Source: a bacterium
Lineage (GTDB): Bacteria; Krumholzibacteriota; Krumholzibacteriia; LZORAL124-64-63
DNA: 64,000 bases
Assembly: GCA_024231905.1 (NCBI GenBank)
Contig: JAAEQC010000234.1
Location: forward strand, 1-64,000
Reading direction: 5' to 3'
Shown: piece after piece, positions 7,280 through 15,608 of the stretch
Layout: each line of letters begins with the position of its first letter
How positions within the stretch are numbered: the first letter of the stretch is position 1
Notes under the pieces: model-generated
What the model was told of the DNA's origin: nothing
Databases searched by the model: none
What the model saw: the letters and a program-made list of their open reading frames with translations, nothing else
Position numbers and translations under genes: made by a program

Positions 7280-7776
7280 CCGCCACGGGAGTCGAAATCA
7301 AGGATTTTGTCCCGACCGACGGTCCGGCCTGCCATGCCTTGCGCCGTGACGCTTTCCTGGGGGCATTCCGGGACCACCTACCGCCGGAGTTCGTGACCGC
7401 GGGCGCGGAGTCCTACGATGCGGACACCTTCGGCGAACTCGTGGGCTCCTTGCTGACCTTCGTCGCCACGCTCGACGGCGAGGTCGCCGGATTCTGCACC
7501 ATGCGGCCGGTGGAGCCGACCGTTGCGGAGCTGCTCTATCTCTACATCCACGCCGACAGTCGCGGCGCCGGGGTGGGATCCCGCCTGGTGCGCCACGCGG
7601 AAGCGGCCCTGCTGCGTCGCTGCCCGACGGTGACGACCGTCTTCCTGGTCACCGCCGTGCCCGATTATAACCAGACCTTTTGGGAGCATCGGGGATACGC
7701 TCATGTCGGACCGAGTGTCTGCGAGTACCCGGCCGGCCCTATCCCGGCCGTGCGGTTGGAGAAGAACGTGACCTAG
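7276..7776 (+). CDS. GNAT family N-acetyltransferase
   Basis: A 166-residue protein with the acetyl-CoA-binding motif A of GNAT enzymes (D-S-R-G-A-G-V-G-S-R-L-V-R-H-A-E), preceded by the beta-4 strand L-L-Y-L-Y-I-H. Motif B is seen near F-W-E-H-R-G-Y. It would transfer an acetyl group to an amine of an unknown small molecule or protein. Translationally coupled to the upstream esterase gene by a four-base overlap. Confidence 0.85.
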   Translation: MTATGVEIKDFVPTDGPACHALRRDAFLGAFRDHLPPEFVTAGAESYDADTFGELVGSLLTFVATLDGEVAGFCTMRPVEPTVAELLYLYIHADSRGAGVGSRLVRHAEAALLRRCPTVTTVFLVTAVPDYNQTFWEHRGYAHVGPSVCEYPAGPIPAVRLEKNVT

Positions 7777-7830
7777 ACCGACGGCCATGTGCCGGCTCGG
7801 AGTATCAGGACGATTGGGAGGCGTAGAACA

Positions 7831-8400
7831 ATGAAGACTGTCACCGGAGCGGGGATCTTGATCTTCGCGGCGAGCCTGCTGGTGCTCGGCGCCTGCTCCC
7901 CCGGCGGGAGCGACGACGGGCCGATCGACTCGGCCGAGCTCCGCGACCTGTTCACCGCGGACCAGTCCGCCCGGTCGGCCGACAACGAGGATCCTACCGG
8001 CCCGGGCGATCTGGAGCGCCGACGCCAAGTGTTCGAGTTGCTGGCTGCGGGCGGCATGCAGACGCCGGCGGACAAGTTCCACGCGGCCATGATCCTCAAC
8101 CACACCCACCTGAAGTTCTGCGGCGACGAGGTGGTGAGCGCGAGTCCGGAGAACGCCTACCTGGCCTACCGGCTGGCCCGGGAGTCCCTGGACGCGGGCT
8201 TCGAGCCGGCCCGCCTGCTGGTGGCCCAGACCCTCGACCGGCATTCCTACTACACGACCGGCAAGCAGAAGTACGGCACCCACCGGGTGGTCGATCCCAA
8301 GGCGGGCTCGTTCAACCTGGCGCCGGTGGATTCGACCGTCACCGACGCCGAGCGCGCCGAGTACGGCATCCCGCCCCTGGCCGATCTGCTGGGCCGGTAG
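7831..8400 (+). CDS. lipoprotein, DUF6624-like
   Basis: A 189-residue protein with a lipoprotein leader ending L-G-A-C (Cys22). The body shows D-K-F-H-A-A-M-I-L-N-H, Y-L-A-Y-R-L-A, L-D-R and Q-K-Y-G-T motifs that resemble the DUF6624 group of bacterial surface or periplasmic proteins. No enzymatic function is known. It ends six bases before the LysE-type gene. Confidence 0.7.
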   Translation: MKTVTGAGILIFAASLLVLGACSPGGSDDGPIDSAELRDLFTADQSARSADNEDPTGPGDLERRRQVFELLAAGGMQTPADKFHAAMILNHTHLKFCGDEVVSASPENAYLAYRLARESLDAGFEPARLLVAQTLDRHSYYTTGKQKYGTHRVVDPKAGSFNLAPVDSTVTDAERAEYGIPPLADLLGR

Positions 8401-8406
8401 GCGACC

Positions 8407-9033
8407 GTGGTCCCGCTCGATACCGCCTGGGTGTTCTTCGCCGCCTCGGTGGCGCTGGCCTTGGCGCCGGGTCCGGACAACATCTTCGTGCTGGTCCAGT
8501 CGGCGCTTCACGGTCCCCGGGCCGGACTGCTGGTCACCCTGGGACTGTGCACGGGGCTCATCGGGCACACGGCGGCGGTGGCCCTGGGAGTGGCGGCGGT
8601 CTTCCGCACGTCGGCCGTGGCGTTCACGGTGTTGAAGTTCGTGGGTGCGGGCTACCTGCTCTACCTGGCCTGGCGGGCGTTCCGGTCCGGCGCGGCTAAT
8701 CTCGATGTCGGTTCTGGAACCGGCCTGCGGGGTCGTGAACTCTACCTGCGCGGCGTCGTCATGAACCTCACGAACCCCAAGGTGGCCATCTTCTTCCTGG
8801 CCTTCCTGCCCCAGTTCGCCGACCCGGCGCGGGGTTCGCTTCCGGTGCAGATCGTCATCTGCGGCGGGTTGTTCATGGCGTCCGCCCTGCTGGTCTTCGG
8901 GGCCATCGCCTGGACGGCCGGGTTCCTGGGGGAGCGGTTGCGGCGGTCGTCGCGGGCCCAGGTGTGGCTGAACCGGACGGCGGGGGTCGTGTTCGTGGCC
9001 CTGGCGCTCAGGCTTGCCATGATCGCGCGCTAG
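8407..9033 (+). CDS. LysE/RhtB family amino-acid exporter
   Basis: A 208-residue inner-membrane protein with six hydrophobic segments. The N-terminal signature A-L-A-P-G-P-D-N-I-F-V and the M-N-L-T-N-P-K-V-A-I-F-F motif are diagnostic for the LysE/RhtB translocator family, which exports amino acids and derivatives. GTG start at 8407, because the hydrophobic first helix begins directly afterwards. Convergent with the damaged transporter gene at 9045. Confidence 0.88.
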   Translation: MVPLDTAWVFFAASVALALAPGPDNIFVLVQSALHGPRAGLLVTLGLCTGLIGHTAAVALGVAAVFRTSAVAFTVLKFVGAGYLLYLAWRAFRSGAANLDVGSGTGLRGRELYLRGVVMNLTNPKVAIFFLAFLPQFADPARGSLPVQIVICGGLFMASALLVFGAIAWTAGFLGERLRRSSRAQVWLNRTAGVVFVALALRLAMIAR

Positions 9034-9044
9034 CCTCGCCCAGG

Positions 9045-10081
9045 CTACCGGACCCGCGAGATCAACCCCGCCGCCGCCAGACAACCCACCCCGCAGATGG
9101 TGAAGGCCAGTGGGAAGTCGCCCATGTCGCCCAGACGTCCGCCCATGATGGGGCCGGCGATACCGCCCACGCCGTAGGCCAGGAAGACCCAGCCGTACAA
9201 CCTGCCGATGCTGCGTGCGCCGAAGATGCCGGCGGTGATCATGGGAAACAGCGCGAAGTTGCCTCCGAAGTTGAAGCCGATGAGCGCGGACCCGGCGTAG
9301 AGGAGGGCCGGGGTGCCGGCCATGTACGGGAAGGCCAGCACGACGAGGCCCTGGGTGGCGGCCATGACCACCAGGGAGAGACGGGCGCCGAGGCGGTCGC
9401 TGATCAGTCCCCAGACGATGCGGCCCAGGCCGTTGGCCAGGGAGAAGAAGACGGCCATGGCCGTGCTCGCCACGGTGCTGGCCCTGGCCGGGTCCAGGCC
9501 GCCGGCGGGTAGCGCATCCAGATGCTGCCGAGGAAGATGAGGGCGGCGAAGGCCAGTCCGTAGGCCATGAACGTGGGGCCGAGGCCCAGGCGGTCCAGCA
9601 GGTGACCCCAGGCGCCGGCCAGCTTGACCCAGATGGAGGCGCCGAAGCCCGCCACGGCCAGGCCGGTGATGAAGCCCTTGCGGTCGGGGAACCAGCGCAT
9701 GCCCACGGCGATGGGCACCACGTAGACCAGGCCGATGCCGGCGCCGCCGGTTACCCCGATCAGCAGGAGGGTCGCCGTGAGGTCGGTGCCGCCGGTGAGG
9801 CCGGTCAGAACATAGCCTGCGCCCAGCAACAGGCCGCCGGCGCGGGCCAGGGGGCGCGGTCCCGTACGCGGCATGAGCAGCCCGGCCGCCACCGTGGCGG
9901 CGGCGAAGGTCGCCAGGCCCGCGGCGAAGACCACCTGGGTCTGCAGACGGGACCAGCCGGCGTCGGTCAGAACCGGTATGAAGACGGACCAGGCGTAGAT
10001 GGCCCCCAGGCAGAGCTGGACCAGGACGGCTCCCGCCACCACGAACCACCTGTCGCCGACCTGCTCTTGCGCTATGACCAC
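9045..10081 (-). pseudogene. OFA-family MFS transporter with internal deletion and frameshift
   Basis: Two frames each encode half of one oxalate/formate-antiporter-type major facilitator. The first half (GTG at 10081, down to about 9510) holds six helices with L-G-A-I-Y-A-W-S-V-F near the start and ends at M-R-Y-P-P-A. The second half, in another frame, starts at G-L-D-P-A-R-A-S-T-V-A-S and carries N-G-L-G-R-I-V-W-G-L-I-S-D-R-L-G plus five more helices. The linker and helix 7 expected between them are missing, about 40-50 residues by family comparison, so a deletion probably caused the shift. An assembly error is the alternative. Confidence 0.75.
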
Positions 10082-10158
10082 CTTGCCCCGGGCTGTCGTT
10101 CCGACGACACGCTCGGGGCAAAGATGGTCAGGGCGCGGAGGCCGGACCAGGAGGATGC

Positions 10159-12108
10159 TCAGTCGCGGGAGGGCGCGACGACTGCGAACAGTGAGTCTTC
10201 CCGGCGGCGGAGGTCGGCGTGGCAGGCTCCGCAGTCGCCCAACCCGGGCTTGGCGACCCGCACGGCTTCGTTCTTGTGGCATTCGACGCACACGGCGTGC
10301 ATGGCCGTCTGGAAGCTCGTGGCCACGGCCAGGTCCACCGTCGGATCCGCCCCGGCGAGGGCGGGCCAGCCGTCCTTCTCGTGGCAGCTGCGGCAGTCCT
10401 TGACCAGGACCGCCGACCGTGCGGCGCCTTCCTGGTGGCACTCGGTGCAGGTCCCGTTACCGGCCAGGGCGCCGTGGCCACCGGCCTTGGCCGCCACCGC
10501 CGTCAGGTGGTGGCGGTGGTCGAAGATCCCGGTGGGGTCGACCATGTCCCGATGGCAGCGGGAGCAAGGGGTGGTCTTGTCGCCGGGCACGGCCAGGTGG
10601 TGGCAGGTGACGCAGGCCTGGTCGCCGCCCAGGCGTCGCTGGTGGTCCGCATGGTTGAAGTCCACCGACAGACCGGTCCGGTCGCCGTCGATGCGCAATA
10701 CGGCACGGGCCACGTCCACGCCTTGAGAGGGCTGCACGGGCCGGCCGCCGCCGGTGACGTCGCGGTAGGACGGGTGCATGGCCACCCAGGCCAGGGGCAA
10801 CATGATCACGGCGATGAGCGAGACCCGGTGCAGACCGCTGTTGAGGGCGTTGCGATACACGTGGCTGAAGGCGTCGAAGGCCGCCCGGAAGACCCCCGCG
10901 CCGACCGGTTGGTTCTTGCGCTCGAGGATTGCGAAGTTCTCCACGACGACCAGGAAGGCCAGCCCCGCCGCCGCGATGACGCCCAGGCCCACCGACCATT
11001 CGGCCAGGGACGGGACGTAGGTGGTTTCGGCGCCGGGCCAGTAGCCGAAGATGCCCACGTTCAGACGGTTCAGGGCCAGACCGGCGGCGGCGCAGAAGGC
11101 CGCCACGCCCAGGCCGAGGGGCGAACGGCGCACGGGCCGGCAAGCCACCAGGACCACGGGCAGGAGCACGCCGCCCAGGAGTTCGACGGCATAGAGCGGT
11201 CCGGGCCAGCCGTGGCCGGCCAGGAACTGCCAGGCGCCGGTCCGCACCAGGTCGACGACCTTCAGCACGAAGTAGCCGCCGAGGATGAAGGCTGAGATGG
11301 TCGCCAGGTTGGCCAGCATGGGCATCTCGCGACCCGCCCCACGAACGTTCCGGTTCAGGGTGGGGAAGCCGGGCACCGTGCTCTCCGCGCCTTCGACCGG
11401 GGCGGGCGTGGCGCCGAAGATCGGTTCGGGGTCGTACCAGCGGGCCACCAGGATCCGTAGCAGGACCAGCACCATCATGCCGCCGCCCATGGCCGACAGG
11501 ATGAAGAAGACCGGCAGCAGCTCCGAGTACCACAGTTCGTGCAGGCGTTCGGGCGTCACCAGGAAGAGGGAGCCCAGGGACGAGTGGTGGAGGCTGGACA
11601 GGGAGATGCCGAAGACCACCACACCGAAGGCGATGCCGTGGAGGAACTTGCCGATCCGCTCGGCACGGGTCCGTTCGAGGATGGTCGGGACCACTTCGAT
11701 GGTCGTCACCGTGAAGTAGAGGATGACGCACCAGAACACCTCGAAGAGGAATGAGTGCTCGTTCCACATGACGAACGGATGCCAGAAGCGGTGGGGCAGG
11801 CCGATGTCGAAGAGCAGGGCCAGGCACGAGCAGCCGTAGCCCAGGAAGGCCACCAGGATGGCCATCCGCATCAACGGCAGGAAGCGCTTCCGGCGTAGCA
11901 CGTACACCAGGAAGCCCACCGTGAAGCCGCTGGTGCTGAGGGCCACCCCGGCGATCATGTTGAGGATCTTCCACAGGCCCCAGGGCACGGCGTCGGTGAG
12001 ATTCGTGGTGGCGCCGAGGCCGAACCAGAGACGGAAGCCGCCCGCCACCAGGCCCCACAGGGCCAGGATCCAGAGCACGTCCTTCAGAAGCCGGTTGCTT
12101 TTAGCCAT
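10159..12108 (-). CDS. NrfD/HybB-like membrane subunit fused to a hexaheme cytochrome c
   Basis: A 649-residue protein. Residues 1-460 form about ten transmembrane helices of the NrfD/HybB/HmcC/DsrP type that exchange electrons with the quinone pool. Residues 499-649 hold six C-x-x-C-H heme sites (CVTCH, CSRCH, CTECH, CRSCH, CVECH, CGACH), with extra histidines as possible axial ligands. In DsrMKJOP and Hmc complexes these functions are separate subunits, so this is a P-J or HmcC-cytochrome fusion. The ATG at 12108 overlaps the upstream ferredoxin gene by eight bases and has a GAAGGCGAG box; an ATG at 12135 is less likely. Confidence 0.88.
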   Translation of the reverse strand: MAKSNRLLKDVLWILALWGLVAGGFRLWFGLGATTNLTDAVPWGLWKILNMIAGVALSTSGFTVGFLVYVLRRKRFLPLMRMAILVAFLGYGCSCLALLFDIGLPHRFWHPFVMWNEHSFLFEVFWCVILYFTVTTIEVVPTILERTRAERIGKFLHGIAFGVVVFGISLSSLHHSSLGSLFLVTPERLHELWYSELLPVFFILSAMGGGMMVLVLLRILVARWYDPEPIFGATPAPVEGAESTVPGFPTLNRNVRGAGREMPMLANLATISAFILGGYFVLKVVDLVRTGAWQFLAGHGWPGPLYAVELLGGVLLPVVLVACRPVRRSPLGLGVAAFCAAAGLALNRLNVGIFGYWPGAETTYVPSLAEWSVGLGVIAAAGLAFLVVVENFAILERKNQPVGAGVFRAAFDAFSHVYRNALNSGLHRVSLIAVIMLPLAWVAMHPSYRDVTGGGRPVQPSQGVDVARAVLRIDGDRTGLSVDFNHADHQRRLGGDQACVTCHHLAVPGDKTTPCSRCHRDMVDPTGIFDHRHHLTAVAAKAGGHGALAGNGTCTECHQEGAARSAVLVKDCRSCHEKDGWPALAGADPTVDLAVATSFQTAMHAVCVECHKNEAVRVAKPGLGDCGACHADLRRREDSLFAVVAPSRD

Positions 12109-12916
12109 CGTTCTCGCCTTCGGTTCGCGATTCATCGCCGGTTTCCGGTTCGCGTTCGAGCTTCATGCGCCGCCGGATGACCCAGTTCAGGCCCAGCAGG
12201 CTCGAGGCGACGGTGATTCCCATGAAGGGCGTCTTCTCGATGAGGGGATCGGTCAGGTGGGGGATGGGGCCGGCCGTGTCGGCGGGCCAGTCCAGGGTGG
12301 CCAGGTCCACGTCCGAGACATAGAGGACCGAAGTGCCGCCGAACTCCTCCGCGCCCCACACGTGGGGCAGGTACTTGCCGTCGCTCTCGACGCGGCGCTG
12401 GGCCTCGGCCAGCAACTCGTCGCGAGTTCCGTGGACCAGGGCCTGATGCGGACAGGCGGCCACGCAGGCGGGCTGCTGGCCGTCGTGGAGCTTGTCGACG
12501 CACATCTCGCACTTGGCCATGAGCGGCATGGCCTCGTCCCACTCGTAGCGGGGGACGTGGAACGGACAGGCCAGCATGCAATAGCGGCAGCCGATGCACT
12601 TGGCCGGGTCGTAGACCACAGGTCCGTCGTCGGTCTTGGTCAGGCCGCCCACCAGGCAGGCCGAGACGCAACTCGGTTCCAGGCAGTGCATGCAACTCTT
12701 GCGGGCGAAGCGTCCGTCACCCACGCGGACGATGCTCGACAGGCGGTCGGCGGAGAGACCGTCCGCGACGGTGGCCCGGTCACGCTCGGCCTGGCGCGGG
12801 TCCTTGCCGTTGGCGGCCACGCAGGCGGCCACACAGGTTTCGCAACCGGTGCAGCGGGTCACGTCCACGAGGATGGCGTGGTCCTGGCCGTGGTTCCTGG
12901 TTTCACCGTGACTCAT
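12101..12916 (-). CDS. HybA/HmcB/DsrO-like four-cluster ferredoxin subunit
   Basis: A 271-residue protein with four cysteine groups for [4Fe-4S] clusters: C-T-G-C-E-T-C-V-A-A-C near residue 22, C-M-H-C-L-E-P-S-C-V-S-A-C near 75, C-I-G-C-R-Y-C-M-L-A-C-P near 107, and C-E-M-C with C-V-A-A-C-P. A hydrophobic segment follows late (about 229-247, then R-R-R), as in HybA. No Tat or Sec leader is visible, unlike HybA and DsrO, so topology is uncertain. It probably passes electrons between the cytochrome-fused membrane subunit and the rest of the complex. Confidence 0.87.
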   Translation of the reverse strand: MSHGETRNHGQDHAILVDVTRCTGCETCVAACVAANGKDPRQAERDRATVADGLSADRLSSIVRVGDGRFARKSCMHCLEPSCVSACLVGGLTKTDDGPVVYDPAKCIGCRYCMLACPFHVPRYEWDEAMPLMAKCEMCVDKLHDGQQPACVAACPHQALVHGTRDELLAEAQRRVESDGKYLPHVWGAEEFGGTSVLYVSDVDLATLDWPADTAGPIPHLTDPLIEKTPFMGITVASSLLGLNWVIRRRMKLEREPETGDESRTEGENDG

Positions 12917-13611
12917 ACCTTGGCCTCGCTTCCGAACAATGCGTTGGCCACCCGGTCACCGGCGCCGGGACGCAGCTGCCAGTGGATCTCCGAAATGCGG
13001 TCGAAGGCGAACAGCACCACGTGGGCGAGCTTGGTGAAGGGCACCAGCACGAGCAGGAGGTTGGCGCTGAGCAGGTGGACCAGCATGACCACTTCCCAGC
13101 GGAACGGGTTCAGGCCCGGATGGGTCGCCAGGAAACCGCTGGCGAAGGGCACGATGAGAGCCACCAGCAGCCAGTAATCGGTGGGGGTGCTCACGGCCCG
13201 GTGGCGCCAGGACAGGAAACGGAAGCCCAGTAGCACCAGCAGGCAGAACAGGGTGAGCAGGGTGAGCACGTCGGCCATGCCGCGGCCCATGGACGGCAGG
13301 TTGACGCCGAACTGGCGCTCCCACATGGCCACGTGGTCGGCCAGGAAGAGCGGGACCAGGATCAGTCCGATGTGCATGGCGAAGGACGCCGACGAGAACA
13401 GCAGCGTGCCCTTGATGAAGTGCTTGAACGGCAGGGCCCAGGTGATGGTTTCGCCCATGATCTTGCGCCAGGGCGCGTTCTGGAGCCGCCGGCCCTTGCC
13501 CACCGCCAGTTCGTACACCTGGAGCAGGACCAGGCGTGCCAGCCCCAGCACCATGATGCCGAAGGCCAGGGCGAAAAGAGGTCCGCGGGCCAGTGTGATT
13601 GCTTGTTCCAT
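12913..13611 (-). CDS. NarI/DsrM/HmcE-like diheme cytochrome b subunit
   Basis: A 232-residue membrane protein with five to six hydrophobic helices. It carries candidate heme-ligand histidines in F-K-H-F-I-K-G, F-A-M-H-I-G-L, L-V-H-L-L and K-L-A-H-V. Size and layout match the gamma subunits of nitrate reductase and DsrM/HmcE, which hold two b hemes and connect quinones to an HdrD-like partner. The partner gene lies immediately upstream in the operon. It overlaps the ferredoxin gene by four bases. Confidence 0.83.
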   Translation of the reverse strand: MEQAITLARGPLFALAFGIMVLGLARLVLLQVYELAVGKGRRLQNAPWRKIMGETITWALPFKHFIKGTLLFSSASFAMHIGLILVPLFLADHVAMWERQFGVNLPSMGRGMADVLTLLTLFCLLVLLGFRFLSWRHRAVSTPTDYWLLVALIVPFASGFLATHPGLNPFRWEVVMLVHLLSANLLLVLVPFTKLAHVVLFAFDRISEIHWQLRPGAGDRVANALFGSEAKV

Positions 13612-13653
13612 GGCTTCCTTCCCTTACCGCCGGGCCGATCCCCGGGCGTTGTT

Positions 13654-15090
13654 TCAGGCGTAGAGCTCGGCTTCCTGCTTGCGCTCGGCGGGGCTCTTGC
13701 CGCCGGGGATCACGATGGCCTTGAGGATGAGGTCGTGCAGGCCCATGACCTTGCACGGCAGCTTGTAGTGCTCGACGAGCTCCTTGAGCTGCTTCTTGCA
13801 GTTGGCGCAGGGGGCCACCACGATCTCGGCTCCGGTCTCGCGCATCTGCTCGGCCTTGACCCGCCCGCCGATCTCCATGCGGAAGTCGTGGATCTCGTCC
13901 ACCGAGACGAGTCCGCCCCCGCCGCCGCAGCAGTAGTTGCGCCGGCCGGCGTGGGACATGTCCACGAAGTTGGGGACGAAGGCACGCAGGATCTCCCGGG
14001 GCTGCTCCACGATCCAGCCCGAGCGGGCGATGTTGCAGGGATCGTGGTAGGTCACGCGCTCGGTGATGATGGACGGATCGAGTTCGATCTTGCCCTTCAG
14101 CAGGCAGTCGTAGGTGTACTCCATGAAATTCAGGACCGGATAGCGTTCGCGGTCGCCGAAGACGGGCACGAACTGGTGGGCCGAGCGGGAGGCGTGGCCG
14201 CACTCGCCGATGAGGATCTTGCCCGCGTTCAGGCGGTCCACTTCGCCCAGCAGCCGCTTGATGATGTTCTCCAGGTGCCAGTCGCTGTAGAAGAGGCCGT
14301 AGTTGATGCCGTCGAAGTTGTCCGTGCCGATGGTCCAGCGGTCCCAGTCGCCGGCGGCGTAGAGCACGGCCGCATTGCCCATTAGCGTGTCGGGCTCCAT
14401 GAGGTAGTCGCTCACGGCGCAGAAGAAGGCGAAGTCCCGGTCGGGTTCGTCCACGGGGAAATCCATCTTCACGCCCAGAATGTCCTCCATCTCCTCGGAC
14501 AGGAAGTCGAGGGTGTGGAGCATGGCCTTCTGGGGCACCTTCGAGGTGTTGTGGGTCTCACCTTCGAGCTGCTCGCGGACGCTCACCTGCAGGGCCTTGG
14601 GAACGACGCCGATGAGGCTCAGTACGTAGCGGCCCAGGCGGGTCATGAGGCCGTGGTCGACGCCCATGGGGCATTCCTGGGTGCAGCGGCGGCAGGCCGT
14701 GCAGCGGTACAACACCTCGGCGAACTCGTCGATGACCTCGTCGGTGAGCTCGAAGTGGCTCTTGAAGCGCGATGAGACCCAACCGCCGATGGTGAAGTAC
14801 CGCTTGTAGACTTCCAGCAGGATGTTGGTGCGGTAGCAGGGGATGTCGCGCGGGTCGTTCGTCACCTGGAAGACCGGGCAGGTCACGGCGCAGCGGTTGC
14901 ACTTGGCGCTGGTGGTGCAGTACGAGTCCAGCAGCGCCTTGTAGTCCGTGTACTCGAGGACAGCGGCGAAGGCCTCCAGGAACTTGGCGACGCGGTCACC
15001 CTCGCAGGGCTCTTCCACGTGGAAGGAGTAGCGCCGGGCGGGCGCGGTCGTCGCGTCTGCGGCGGCGGCGGGTACGGGTTCGGCACTCAT
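13654..15090 (-). CDS. HdrD/DsrK/HmcF-like iron-sulfur subunit
   Basis: A 478-residue cytoplasmic protein. An N-terminal ferredoxin-like region has C-N-R-C-A-V-T-C-P and C-T-A-C-R-R-C-T-Q-E-C-P for two [4Fe-4S] clusters. Two CCG-type domains follow (G-E-C-G-H, Y-H-D-P-C-N-I-A-R, C-C-G-G-G-G-G, C-A-N-C-K-K-Q-L), the catalytic [4Fe-4S] motif of heterodisulfide reductase subunit D and DsrK. The natural thiol/disulfide partner is unknown. ATG 15090 is preferred because a GAGGAG box lies nine bases upstream; the ATG at 15096 is too close. First gene of the operon. Confidence 0.87.
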   Translation of the reverse strand: MSAEPVPAAAADATTAPARRYSFHVEEPCEGDRVAKFLEAFAAVLEYTDYKALLDSYCTTSAKCNRCAVTCPVFQVTNDPRDIPCYRTNILLEVYKRYFTIGGWVSSRFKSHFELTDEVIDEFAEVLYRCTACRRCTQECPMGVDHGLMTRLGRYVLSLIGVVPKALQVSVREQLEGETHNTSKVPQKAMLHTLDFLSEEMEDILGVKMDFPVDEPDRDFAFFCAVSDYLMEPDTLMGNAAVLYAAGDWDRWTIGTDNFDGINYGLFYSDWHLENIIKRLLGEVDRLNAGKILIGECGHASRSAHQFVPVFGDRERYPVLNFMEYTYDCLLKGKIELDPSIITERVTYHDPCNIARSGWIVEQPREILRAFVPNFVDMSHAGRRNYCCGGGGGLVSVDEIHDFRMEIGGRVKAEQMRETGAEIVVAPCANCKKQLKELVEHYKLPCKVMGLHDLILKAIVIPGGKSPAERKQEAELYA

Positions 15091-15133
15091 GGTCATCGGC
15101 TCCTCGGGTTGGTGCTTCGTTGCTGCCGCCTAC

Positions 15134-15149
15134 GGCAAGAGGCGTACCA
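15134..15149 (-). promoter_or_regulatory. predicted sigma-54 promoter of the redox-complex operon
   Basis: On the minus strand the sequence TGGTACG-CCTC-TTGCC matches TGGCACG-N4-TTGCW with one main difference and exact GG-N10-GC spacing. It lies about 45 bases before the first start codon of the HdrD-like gene. Two sigma-54 activator genes are nearby. Confidence 0.72.
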
Positions 15150-15322
15150 AGGCGTGACCAGCGGCGTGGGGACGCGGCGTCGCACGGGGTGGACCGAATC
15201 GCTTTAGGGCGTGGAATCACGGTGGCGGCAGAGCTTGGCGCCCTTCCGAAAAAAAATCGAATGACGCGCTTCGGAGCCGCGAACAGCCACGCCGGACGGT
15301 CGCCGCGACGACGCCGGAGTGT

Positions 15323-15373
15323 CGCAACTGTTGCAACGCTGTGTTGCGCTGCGACGGTCGATGCAACGGTTGG
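15323..15373. promoter_or_regulatory. cluster of GCAAC/GTTGC inverted repeats (candidate activator sites)
   Basis: GCAAC-T-GTTGC at 15324-15334 overlaps GCAAC-GCTGT-GTTGC at 15333-15347, and GCAAC-G-GTTGG follows at 15363. The cluster lies about 175-240 bases upstream of each of the two divergent sigma-54 promoters, a normal place for enhancer sites. Binding by the activators encoded at 17216 and 18607 is inference. Confidence 0.45.
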
Positions 15374-15563
15374 CGGACGGTCGCGCGGCGAGGGCGGGTA
15401 TGGGCTGAATGTGTTCTTCGCAAGTGCGGCGAGACACCGATGGGTCTAGTAGTACGTGGCCGACAATCCCTTTGCATCCAGGAGTTTCCGGGGACAGGGC
15501 CGGCGCCGCTCGAGGCGTTGGACGGCGGCGTTGCAGGCGGTGTCCGACCTTCGCGTGCGACAG

Positions 15564-15579
15564 TGGCACGACCGTTGCG
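15564..15579 (+). promoter_or_regulatory. predicted sigma-54 promoter of the DUF1847/UspA/activator operon
   Basis: TGGCACG-ACCG-TTGCG matches the -24/-12 consensus in all conserved positions with GG-N10-GC spacing. It ends 29 bases before the ATG at 15609. Confidence 0.82.
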
Positions 15580-15608
15580 ATTCGCCGCCCGAAAGGACGG
15601 TGGACTCC

